A stretch of DNA of 5,315 nucleotides. Origin: Candidatus Melainabacteria bacterium (GTDB taxonomy: Bacteria; Cyanobacteriota; Vampirovibrionia; Obscuribacterales; Obscuribacteraceae). Where the stretch lies: the NCBI GenBank assembly GCA_003175915.1, contig PSRH01000074.1, positions 1 through 5,315 of the forward strand, in the 5' to 3' direction. The position numbers and the translations under genes are program-made. Of this stretch, positions 1-5,315 are shown piece by piece. Position 1 is the first letter of the stretch; the number at the start of each line of letters is the position of its first letter. Under the pieces are notes generated by a model. That model had not been told where the DNA came from. It ran no database searches and saw only the letters and a program-made list of their open reading frames with translations.

Positions 1-2132
1 GCCGGAAAATACATTTTCAAAGCGTATTCCCGGACCATGCGGTTGATGTTGAACACGGGACAGATCTTGCTGATCGACGACTTCATGCGAGCCAGCCAGG
101 CACGGGGTAAACCCTCCTGGTCGCGGTCATAAAAACTTGGGATCAATTCCTTTTCTAAAAGATCATAGAGGGCAGCTGATTCGACTTCGTCCTGATACTG
201 GATGTCTGAGTAAACTTCACCCTTGCCGATTGCCCAGCCGGCATCCGCTTGGTATGCTTCGTCCCACCAACCATCCAGTATGCTCAAGTTGATACCGCCA
301 TTAAAGGCTACTTTCATGCCGCTTGTACCGCACGCTTCCAGGAACCGTCGCGGGGTATTCAGCCAAACGTCCACACCGCCAACCATCCAGCGGGCGACAT
401 TCATGTCGTAATCTTCCAAAAATAAGAGCCGGCGTTTCACTTCCTTATCTCGGGAGAAATGCACGATCTCTTTGATCAATTCCTTGGCGGGCGTATCTTC
501 TGGATGCGCTTTGCCGGAGATAATGATCTGCACCGGTCGTTCTTTGTTGGTCAATATTTGAGAGAGCCGTTTGGGATCTTTGAACAACAGGGTAGCGCGT
601 TTGTAGGTAGCAACTCTTCTGGCAAATCCGATGGTCAGAATACCCGGATCCAAAACCTCGGCTGCTTCCCTCAATTCTGACGGCAGAGCGCCCTTCTGCT
701 CCATTTGCGCCTTCAAGCGAGCCCGGGCGAAGTTAACCAGGCGCTGACGCCGTCTTTCATGGATGCGCCACAGTTCTTCGCCGGGGATTTCCTCGACCCG
801 TCGCCAGAGATTCTGATCGGGCATGTCCTCAACCCATTTTGGTCCAAGATAACGCTCGTAAAGATCGTTCATCTCTTCGGGTATCCAGGAGCGCGCGTGG
901 ACCCCATTGGTAATGTGGCTGATCGGTATCTCTTCCGGTGGTACATCTTTCCAGAGTCCACCAAATAATTTGCGAGATACCTCGCCATGCAGAGCGCTGA
1001 CGGCATTCACTTTCGACGAAAGATTGATCGCCAGTGCTGCCATGCTGAAAGGCTCATTCGGAGCGGCATTGCTTGTCCGCCCTAGTCTAAGAAACTCTTC
1101 GGTATTGAGACCGAGATCCTTGTAGTATTCGCCCCAATACCGCTCGATCAATTCAGGCCCGAACTTATCAATGCCCGCCGGAACTGCAGTGTGTGTGGTG
1201 AATATCTGACCGGCCGCCGCAATTTCGCTCGCCTCACGAAAGGAGAGCTTTTGCGCTTTCATAAGAAGGCGGATGCGCTCTAGAGCAAGAAAAGCCGAAT
1301 GTCCTTCATTCATATGGCAGACAGAAGGCTTGATTCCAAGCGCTTCTAGAGCTCTCATACCACCGATACCGAGAATCATTTCCTGCTTCATGCGCAGCTC
1401 CACGTCGCCGTGATAGAGCGCGTCGGTAATATCCTCGTCTTGCTTGCTGTTCAGGCTGATATTCGTGTCAAGCAAGTACAGGGGCACGCGGCCGACCTGG
1501 GCTTTCCATATTTGCGCATAAACTTTTCTGCCCGGAAAATCAACGTTGATGATGACGGGATTGCCGTCCTTTTCCCGCACCTGCACAATCGGCAGATTGT
1601 AAAAATCGTTGATCGGGTATCGCTCCTGCTGCCAGCCATCCTGATTTAGATACTGGCGGAAGTAACCTTCCTGATAGACAATGCCGACACCAACAAGGGG
1701 CAGCCCCAGTTCGGCTGCCGCTTTGACGTGATCGCCTGCCAGTATACCTAAACCCCCGGAATAGATCGGCAGTGATTCCGTTAAACCAAACTCGGCAGAG
1801 AAATAGGCGATCAGCTGGTCTTGCTTGCGATGGTGCTTGTCATACCAGGTGTTTTCATTTTGCATGTACTGGCGATGATTCTGAAAAATCCGCTGGAGAT
1901 GGGCTAAAAATGCGGCATCTTGCGCAGCATCGTTCAACCGCTCCTGGCTGACCATGCCGAGCATAAGCACGGGATTATGCTGAGTCGACTCCCACAATTC
2001 ACGATCGAGACGGCGGAAGAGATTGATTGTCTCGTGGTCCCACGTCCACCTCAGGTTATAAGCTAGCTCCCTGAGGCACTCCAGCTCCGGAGGTAGGAAA
2101 GGTATAACTTCAACGTCACGAATTGGTTTCAA
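1..2132 (-). CDS. glgP: Alpha-glucan (glycogen/maltodextrin) phosphorylase, DUF3417 type, 3' end cut by window edge
   Basis: Cytoplasmic GT35 phosphorylase, which releases glucose-1-phosphate from the non-reducing ends of glycogen or maltodextrins using pyridoxal phosphate. Only the first 710 codons are in the window; relatives of this type run to about 820-860 residues, so roughly 110-150 C-terminal residues lie beyond position 1. Residues ~10-100 (LPPELECLRELAYNL, then WDHETINLFRRLD) look like the N-terminal DUF3417 domain. Then come YFSAEFG (110-116), the glycine-rich GGLGILAGDH (126-135), CHMNEGHSAF (272-281), TNGVH (408-412), RRVATYKR (505-512) and EACGTSGMK (599-607), whose Lys607 matches the PLP-binding lysine of phosphorylases. 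The start is TTG at 2132: it is the only usable start after the in-frame TAA upstream, AGGGAG lies 10 nt before it, and KPIRDVEVIPFLPPELE matches the usual N-terminus. It is divergent from the redoxin. Family assignment is very secure; the preferred glucan cannot be told. Confidence 0.95.
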   Translation of the reverse strand, partial: MKPIRDVEVIPFLPPELECLRELAYNLRWTWDHETINLFRRLDRELWESTQHNPVLMLGMVSQERLNDAAQDAAFLAHLQRIFQNHRQYMQNENTWYDKHHRKQDQLIAYFSAEFGLTESLPIYSGGLGILAGDHVKAAAELGLPLVGVGIVYQEGYFRQYLNQDGWQQERYPINDFYNLPIVQVREKDGNPVIINVDFPGRKVYAQIWKAQVGRVPLYLLDTNISLNSKQDEDITDALYHGDVELRMKQEMILGIGGMRALEALGIKPSVCHMNEGHSAFLALERIRLLMKAQKLSFREASEIAAAGQIFTTHTAVPAGIDKFGPELIERYWGEYYKDLGLNTEEFLRLGRTSNAAPNEPFSMAALAINLSSKVNAVSALHGEVSRKLFGGLWKDVPPEEIPISHITNGVHARSWIPEEMNDLYERYLGPKWVEDMPDQNLWRRVEEIPGEELWRIHERRRQRLVNFARARLKAQMEQKGALPSELREAAEVLDPGILTIGFARRVATYKRATLLFKDPKRLSQILTNKERPVQIIISGKAHPEDTPAKELIKEIVHFSRDKEVKRRLLFLEDYDMNVARWMVGGVDVWLNTPRRFLEACGTSGMKVAFNGGINLSILDGWWDEAYQADAGWAIGKGEVYSDIQYQDEVESAALYDLLEKELIPSFYDRDQEGLPRAWLARMKSSISKICPVFNINRMVREYALKMYFP

Positions 2133-2272
2133 GTGATATAGACTCCCTGCTTGTGGCTGAAATCCGCTTCCCGGACGGACCTCAGCCCGTTAAAAAATCC
2201 GCACCAGATGACAAATCCTAAAGGCAGCCCCGTTGCCAAGATAGTAGTATGCTTCCGGGGGTGAGAGATTTT
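2133..2272. promoter_or_regulatory. Divergent intergenic region between glgP and the redoxin gene
   Basis: This is the only gap between the two outward-facing transcription units, so both promoters are expected here or just inside the flanking genes. What can be seen is AGGGAG on the minus strand (2143-2148), serving the TTG start of glgP, and GGGGGTGA on the plus strand (2257-2264), serving the redoxin. On the minus strand a TTGGCA-like hexamer (around 2234-2239) is followed after 17 nt by ATTTGT, a poor -10. No convincing sigma-70 promoter, operator palindrome or riboswitch was found by eye. Confidence 0.35.
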
Positions 2273-2761
2273 ATGGTAGCACTGATTAAGGGTACGAAGG
2301 CTCCTGCTTTCGAACTAACGGGACTCGACGGCAAGCGTTATAACTTGCAGATGTCAGCCAGCTCGACCGGTTTGGTCGTGCTTGCTTTCTTCAAAGTGAG
2401 CTGTCCGACCTGCCAATTTACCTTTCCATTTCTGGAGCGATTGCACAAGAACTATCCAAACGCAAATATTTGGGGCGTTTCGCAAGATGATGTGGGAGCT
2501 TCTGGCGCTTACGCGAAAGAATATGGCATAACCTTCCCTATCTTGATTGATGAGGGGCTCAAGGCTACAGTCAACTACGATTTGTCTACGGTGCCTTCCA
2601 TAATCCGGCTCGATAAGAACCTGGCCATTCAACAAACTTCAGTTGGCTTCGTTCGTGCTGAACTTGAGGAACTCAATCAAGCAGTGGCCGGCGCGATAAA
2701 CCATGCGGTCGTAAAACTCTTTCAGCCTGGCGAAGATATCCCCGCCTTAAAGGCTGGTTGA
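2273..2761 (+). CDS. Redoxin / TlpA-like thioredoxin-fold protein with CPTC active site
   Basis: A 162-residue thioredoxin-fold protein of the AhpC-TSA/redoxin superfamily, likely a thiol peroxidase or thiol-disulfide reductase. FFKVSCPTCQFTFPFLERL carries the CxxC pair Cys44 and Cys47; WGVSQDD (67-73) and FPILIDE (88-94) are typical redoxin strands; Val107-Pro108 is the cis-proline loop facing the active site. The C-terminal QPGEDIPALKAG resembles the conserved tail of similar short redoxins. There is no signal peptide or membrane segment, so it should act in the cytoplasm, unlike classical periplasmic TlpA. ATG at 2273 is preferred over the in-frame ATG at 2249 because GGGGGTGA ends 8 nt before it, whereas 2249 has no ribosome-binding site; with 2249 the protein would be 170 residues. 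It is the first gene of the rightward run and ends 42 nt before the DUF4149-like gene. Peroxidase and reductase roles cannot be separated from sequence alone. Confidence 0.88.
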   Translation: MVALIKGTKAPAFELTGLDGKRYNLQMSASSTGLVVLAFFKVSCPTCQFTFPFLERLHKNYPNANIWGVSQDDVGASGAYAKEYGITFPILIDEGLKATVNYDLSTVPSIIRLDKNLAIQQTSVGFVRAELEELNQAVAGAINHAVVKLFQPGEDIPALKAG

Positions 2762-2773
2762 GGTTCCAAGCGA

Positions 2774-2792
2774 CCTTCCTAGGTTAGGAAGG
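2774..2792 (+). promoter_or_regulatory. Hairpin sequestering the Shine-Dalgarno of the DUF4149-like gene
   Basis: CCTTCCT (2774-2780) and AGGAAGG (2786-2792) are perfect inverted repeats forming a 7-bp stem with a 5-nt AGGTT loop. The right arm is the Shine-Dalgarno of the GTG start at 2804, with 11 nt between. The left arm begins 12 nt after the redoxin stop, so a ribosome terminating there would reach or disrupt the stem. The sequence shows the pairing directly; a role in translational coupling is inference. It is not a terminator: no U-tract follows. Confidence 0.55.
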
Positions 2793-2803
2793 AAACCAAG
2801 TTA

Positions 2804-3295
2804 GTGAATACAAGACGCGCAATAGCTACAACCTGTGCAAGCGCAAGATTGTTTGCTCTCTCCATACTTTTTGGTGGTTCGTCTGCGATAGTTTTCGCAG
2901 CCATCACCTTTGTAAAAACGGCCCGTGCGCAGGGCATGACCGTCGCTGAGGCGGCACGCTACAACGCCCCCACATTCATTGCTTACAGCAAAATTGCCCT
3001 GGTTCTGGCCGCTGTTCTGGCACTTGCCGAGCTGACAGAATATTTTCTCTCCCAAGTTCGACCCACCGTCTCGCAAGCGATACGCTACGGTGCTGAGCTT
3101 GCCTGCATCGCGGCCACACTTGTATTTGGCGTCGTCATAGTACCAGCAATGGACAAGCTATTACCCGAGTTAACGAGAAGCGCTCTTGCCTACGACGCCT
3201 TTCACAAACTCCATCACTGGTCGGAGGTCTACTTCGGATGCATGATCCTGTTTGCGCTCATCTCACTCGTAGCGCCGGCCTTTAAGAAAGAATGA
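2804..3295 (+). CDS. DUF4149 / TMEM205-like four-helix membrane protein
   Basis: A 163-residue integral membrane protein with four predicted helices at about residues 16-38, 58-80, 95-116 and 141-160. Family hints are the small-residue-rich first helix (FGGSSAIVFAAITF), the IVPAMDKLLPEL segment after helix 3 and FHKLHHWSEVYFG (133-145) leading into helix 4, which resembles the FxxLH...S pattern of DUF4149 proteins. The molecular function of this family is not established; no catalytic motif is visible. The start is GTG at 2804, preceded by AGGAAGG, which is locked in a hairpin. The last 26 codons (Trp139 to stop) are duplicated at 4612-4689. The stop overlaps an ATG (ATGA at 3292-3295) that opens a 25-codon frame. 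The gene appears intact, but its 3' end may be of recombinant origin. The membrane topology is clear; the family name is a moderate-confidence recognition. Confidence 0.75.
   Translation: MNTRRAIATTCASARLFALSILFGGSSAIVFAAITFVKTARAQGMTVAEAARYNAPTFIAYSKIALVLAAVLALAELTEYFLSQVRPTVSQAIRYGAELACIAATLVFGVVIVPAMDKLLPELTRSALAYDAFHKLHHWSEVYFGCMILFALISLVAPAFKKE
3218..3295 (+). repeat. Direct repeat, copy 1 (3' end of the DUF4149-like gene)
   Basis: This 78-base segment is repeated in the same orientation at 4612-4689 with 68 of 78 bases identical and no gap. It covers codons Trp139 to the stop, encoding the fourth membrane helix and the basic tail. The similarity starts abruptly at TGG and ends at the stop codon on the other side. 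The two copies flank the 133-base spacer and the SGNH gene. Confidence 0.93.
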
Positions 3296-3428
3296 AAAAT
3301 AACGCTCACTCTAAATCAGGTTTTGCATATCGTCGACATATATTAAAGTTTAGCCAGTTCATCGATTGATGCAGACAGGAAGCCGTTCTTGATAGATCAT
3401 TGTTTGGTGGCATTGATCGAGAAAACGC
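3296..3428. other. Intergenic spacer ahead of the SGNH gene
   Basis: This stretch is AT-rich compared with its surroundings. It holds a possible 25-codon open frame (ATG 3292 to TGA 3369, beginning MKNNAHSKSGFAYRRHILK) that overlaps the DUF4149 stop and may be a gene remnant or chance. A weak GAGAAAA lies just upstream of the SGNH start. The AT-rich segment around 3320-3350 could hold a promoter, but no well-spaced -35/-10 pair is visible. No terminator hairpin with a U-tract was seen. Confidence 0.4.
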
Positions 3429-4610
3429 ATGAAGCTCAGTCTGCTCAAAGTTTTAAAAGAGTTCCGTCTCTCCTCCGCAGCTGTCATCGCTGTTCTAGCG
3501 TTCCTGTTTATCAACAATCTTCTCGAGAAATCATTTCGGCACTTGATCGCAATCAATGCTTGGTCGTCAGTAATGCTTTCAGGAATCGATCAACTCACAA
3601 AGAATCAACACCCTCTCGATGTTGTACTGGTCGGTTCTTCATTGATGAGATACCCGATGTGGCACGTCGACGCGAAATACGCCTTGTCTCCAAGCGACGC
3701 TCGATTCGAAACCTACCATGGTGCTAGGTGGTTCGAAAAAAAACTTGCCGAAGAAGAGCACAGAGAAACTGGGATCCTTGATCTATCGATGGACGGAGCG
3801 ACCATAGCAGATGTTTACCTCATTTGCGACAAATTGCTTCGCGGCCCTCGATGTCCAGAGTTAATCATATACGGCATGGCTGATCGAGATATGCTTTGCG
3901 GCCTATTCCATGGCGAAAGACATGATCCAGCCTTCGAGTTATTGTTTGAGCCTGAGGATTGTAATCGCTTAGGCGGTTTATACACCACCGATTTATGGGA
4001 TCGCTTTGATTTGGAGCTATCTCAACGTTTTCCTCTCTACAAGGCGCGCCAGGTAATACAAGAGCGTGCGTCTCATTGGGGCCAGCGGATAAATCATACC
4101 TTCAACCCGATGCTGAGACTCACGAAGTTGACAACGGGTGAAAACTACTCAACTACTTTCCTAACCAATCGAGATGAAGAGTTTACAACCCGATATAGCA
4201 AAGCATGGGCAGCAAAGAAGAAGCTCGTGGAAAATCAAAAGGCTTGCTTGAGTTTGTTATCCAAGCTAGCCCGCGAAAGAAATTGCTGCTTGCTTCTGGT
4301 TAATATGCCGCTGAGAAGAACTCCGTTCAAACAAACGAAGCAATACGAGGAATATCTTCGAGTGCTTAAGCTCTGTGCTCAACCACCCCATACTTATTTA
4401 CTAGACTTGGCAGATCAAAGTTCTACTTTCCATAACGAGTGCTTTTTGAAAGATGGCGGGCACATGAACGCCATTGGGGGTGAACGGTTAATAATACGCT
4501 TGATTGAGTGGATCAAAGAACACAAACAGTACGTTGCTGCGCCCATAAATTCGAATCCGCCGGCAGAAGCTAGGGGACCAAATCGATTGAACCTAAACTG
4601 CTCTTCCTAA
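3429..4610 (+). CDS. Membrane-anchored SGNH-fold hydrolase / DltD-like protein
   Basis: A 393-residue protein with one N-terminal membrane segment (about residues 14-33, after the basic MKLSLLKVLKEFR) and an extracytoplasmic SGNH-type domain. VVLVGSSLMRYP (65-76) has the GSS form of block I, with Ser71 as probable nucleophile. LDLSMDGAT (117-125) may supply the block II glycine. LLLVNMPLRRTP (288-299) resembles the strand before the C-terminal part of DltD-like proteins. DGGHMNAIGGERL (342-354) gives the catalytic Asp342 and His345 of block V, in DxxH spacing. Such proteins often add or remove acyl groups on cell-surface polymers, alone or with an MBOAT partner; no MBOAT is in the window. The start is ATG 3429 behind a weak GAGAAAA. 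The last ~30 residues (after EWIKEHK) are proline- and asparagine-rich and look unstructured, ending 1 nt before a relic of the DUF4149 gene. The gene lies between two copies of that gene's 3' end and was probably inserted. The SGNH call is likely; the substrate is unknown. Confidence 0.75.
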   Translation: MKLSLLKVLKEFRLSSAAVIAVLAFLFINNLLEKSFRHLIAINAWSSVMLSGIDQLTKNQHPLDVVLVGSSLMRYPMWHVDAKYALSPSDARFETYHGARWFEKKLAEEEHRETGILDLSMDGATIADVYLICDKLLRGPRCPELIIYGMADRDMLCGLFHGERHDPAFELLFEPEDCNRLGGLYTTDLWDRFDLELSQRFPLYKARQVIQERASHWGQRINHTFNPMLRLTKLTTGENYSTTFLTNRDEEFTTRYSKAWAAKKKLVENQKACLSLLSKLARERNCCLLLVNMPLRRTPFKQTKQYEEYLRVLKLCAQPPHTYLLDLADQSSTFHNECFLKDGGHMNAIGGERLIIRLIEWIKEHKQYVAAPINSNPPAEARGPNRLNLNCSS

Positions 4611-4611
4611 T

Positions 4612-4689
4612 TGGTCGGAGGTCTACTTAGGATGCATGATCCTGTTTGCGCTCATCTCCCTGATAGCACCAGCATTCAGGAAAGAGTGA
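4612..4689 (+). pseudogene. Relic 3' end of a second DUF4149-like gene (direct repeat, copy 2)
   Basis: Read in its ancestral frame this encodes WSEVYLGCMILFALISLIAP, then AFRKE and a stop, which differs from residues 139-163 of the upstream DUF4149-like protein only by Phe to Leu, Val to Ile and Lys to Arg. Of 10 base differences from copy 1, seven are silent, so the copy diverged while still coding. Everything upstream of Trp139 is missing: the segment begins 1 nt after the SGNH stop codon with no start of its own. Its TGA overlaps the GTG at 4686 by the 4-base GTGA, the signature of a formerly coupled gene pair with the downstream glycosyltransferase. It now serves at most as leader sequence for that gene. 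Confidence 0.88.
4617..4634 (+). promoter_or_regulatory. Possible new ribosome-binding site and ATG start inside the DUF4149 relic
   Basis: GGAGG at 4617-4621 lies 10 nt before ATG 4632, which is in frame with the glycosyltransferase and open all the way into it. GGAGG is also in copy 1, where it is simply Ser-Glu-Val codons. In copy 1 this frame hits TAA soon after, but in copy 2 it does not. If used, it adds 18 residues (MHDPVCAHLPDSTSIQER) ahead of the GTG 4686 start. The extension is polar, with no family resemblance, so it may never be made. Confidence 0.3.
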
Positions 4690-5315
4690 CGGGCTTAGAC
4701 CGCCTCCGCCTTTTAGCCAGCAAACCTTCCATTCGATTCTTGTTAGTGACCACTGTATTGCTAACGATTCTGCTTGCATGCTTTGCAAAAACTCTCGGAA
4801 GTTATTTTCTGGCTGATGATTTTGGCAATGTTAACTACATTTCGAAGATATGTGAGGGTGACTGGTACAGGCTGTTGAGAAACTTCGCCGGTCCCTGCAT
4901 GGAACTGCCTGCAGTATGTCTCTATCGCCCATTCCTAGTCGTTCTCTTGACACTCGACTATCTGATTTGGAAAACTAATGCGTTCGGATACCTGCTCACA
5001 AACCTTTTGTTCGTACTCGGCGACGCTCTTTTGGTTTACGCCATTACAAGACGGCTTACCATTGGCTGGGATGAATCGAGATCGACATTAGTTTCTCTTC
5101 TTTCGGCTGCCCTATTTGCGGCGAACCCCTTGCACTGCGAATGCGTATCTTGGGTAGTGGAGGTGGGTGACACAGCTTGCTGCTTCTTTTACCTGGCAAG
5201 TATGTTGTGCTTTCTGAGAAAAGGACTGACCAGACACGGTGCTACAACATTCCTAGGCCTATTGTTTTTTTGGATTGCAATGCTAACCAAAGAGGCGGCT
5301 CTCGGCTTGCCAGCA
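4686..5315 (+). CDS. Polytopic membrane glycosyltransferase, GT39/TMTC-like, 3' end cut by window edge
   Basis: The first 210 codons of a multi-pass inner-membrane protein of the GT-C superfamily, which transfers sugars from polyprenyl-phosphate donors on the outer face. The first helix spans about residues 17-35. FLADDFGNVNYI (41-52) holds the Asp44-Asp45 pair expected in the catalytic first external loop. LYRPF (79-83), LDYLIWKTNAFGYLLTNLL (90-108), ANPLHCECVSWVVEVGDTAC (146-165) and LTKEAALGLP (200-209) follow the order typical of TMTC-like and related bacterial proteins, which often continue into TPR repeats. The start chosen is GTG 4686, with AGGA at 4678-4681 and a basic N-terminus (GLDRLRLLASKPSIRF) before the first helix. 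It overlaps the stop of the DUF4149 relic as GTGA. ATG 4632 is an alternative with a better Shine-Dalgarno. The frame is open and the same as that of the SGNH gene, whose TAA is at 4608-4610. Acceptor and sugar are unknown. Confidence 0.82.
   Translation, partial: MTGLDRLRLLASKPSIRFLLVTTVLLTILLACFAKTLGSYFLADDFGNVNYISKICEGDWYRLLRNFAGPCMELPAVCLYRPFLVVLLTLDYLIWKTNAFGYLLTNLLFVLGDALLVYAITRRLTIGWDESRSTLVSLLSAALFAANPLHCECVSWVVEVGDTACCFFYLASMLCFLRKGLTRHGATTFLGLLFFWIAMLTKEAALGLPA

Noticed and set aside
223..1649. Several plus-strand and minus-strand short frames within the phosphorylase region
   Set aside because: All lie opposite or out of frame with the continuous phosphorylase coding sequence, whose motifs run in order through the whole stretch.
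2801..3076. Minus-strand open frame opposite the DUF4149-like gene
   Set aside because: It has no recognisable domain and is antisense to a well-supported membrane protein with its own Shine-Dalgarno.
3389..3727. Plus-strand frame of about 112 codons overlapping the start of the SGNH gene
   Set aside because: Its product is Ser/Arg/Cys-rich with no family pattern, and the SGNH frame in the same DNA has a membrane anchor and the GSS motif.
3361..4589. Shared ATCGATTGA near 3361-3369 and about 4582-4590 as possible attachment cores
   Set aside because: Nine bases with no flanking similarity is expected by chance in this length, and the second lies inside the SGNH coding sequence.
3218..4689. 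A composite transposon or insertion sequence bounded by the 78-base repeats
   Set aside because: The repeats are in direct orientation, are coding sequence, show no inverted ends or target-site duplication, and no transposase lies between them.
4690..4716. GGC...GCC pairing just after the relic as a terminator
   Set aside because: The stem is only about 4 bp with a long loop, has no U-tract, and falls inside the open glycosyltransferase frame.

Overview
The window holds five protein-coding regions, two of them cut by the window edges, plus a 78-base gene remnant. It looks like ordinary bacterial chromosome of about 50% GC: Shine-Dalgarno-led genes, TTG and GTG starts alongside ATG, and short or overlapping gene junctions. 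The mix of genes (a DUF3417-type alpha-glucan phosphorylase, a cytoplasmic redoxin with CPTC, a DUF4149/TMEM205-like membrane protein, an SGNH/DltD-like protein and a TMTC-like membrane glycosyltransferase) would fit Acidobacteriota or the Obscuribacterales/Vampirovibrionia side of the cyanobacterial lineage. That placement comes from general knowledge and is weak.

Left part (1-2132, minus strand): the first 710 codons of an alpha-glucan phosphorylase that starts with TTG and runs out of the left edge. A roughly 140-base divergent intergenic region follows. It must carry the leader of the phosphorylase and that of the rightward genes.

Right part (2273-5315, plus strand): a redoxin, a four-helix DUF4149-like membrane protein, a membrane-anchored SGNH-fold protein and the N-terminal part of a polytopic glycosyltransferase, all co-oriented. 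The Shine-Dalgarno of the DUF4149 gene sits in a perfect 7-bp hairpin just after the redoxin stop, which suggests translational coupling of those two genes.

The most notable structure is a repeat. The last 78 bases of the DUF4149 gene (3218-3295, fourth membrane helix and stop) recur at 4612-4689, directly behind the SGNH gene, with 10 mismatches and no indels. Seven mismatches are silent and three give conservative amino-acid changes. The second copy is therefore the tail of a real, diverged DUF4149 gene whose body is gone. Its stop overlaps a GTG start of the glycosyltransferase (GTGA). The natural reading is that DUF4149 and the glycosyltransferase were once adjacent and coupled, and that the 133-base spacer plus the SGNH gene arrived later by recombination within the DUF4149 gene, regenerating an intact DUF4149 upstream. 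The mismatches are nearly all in the 3' part of the repeat, as expected for a recombination joint. The SGNH protein and the glycosyltransferase may both act on cell-surface or lipid-linked glycans, so the inserted gene may add a modification step; this is inference.
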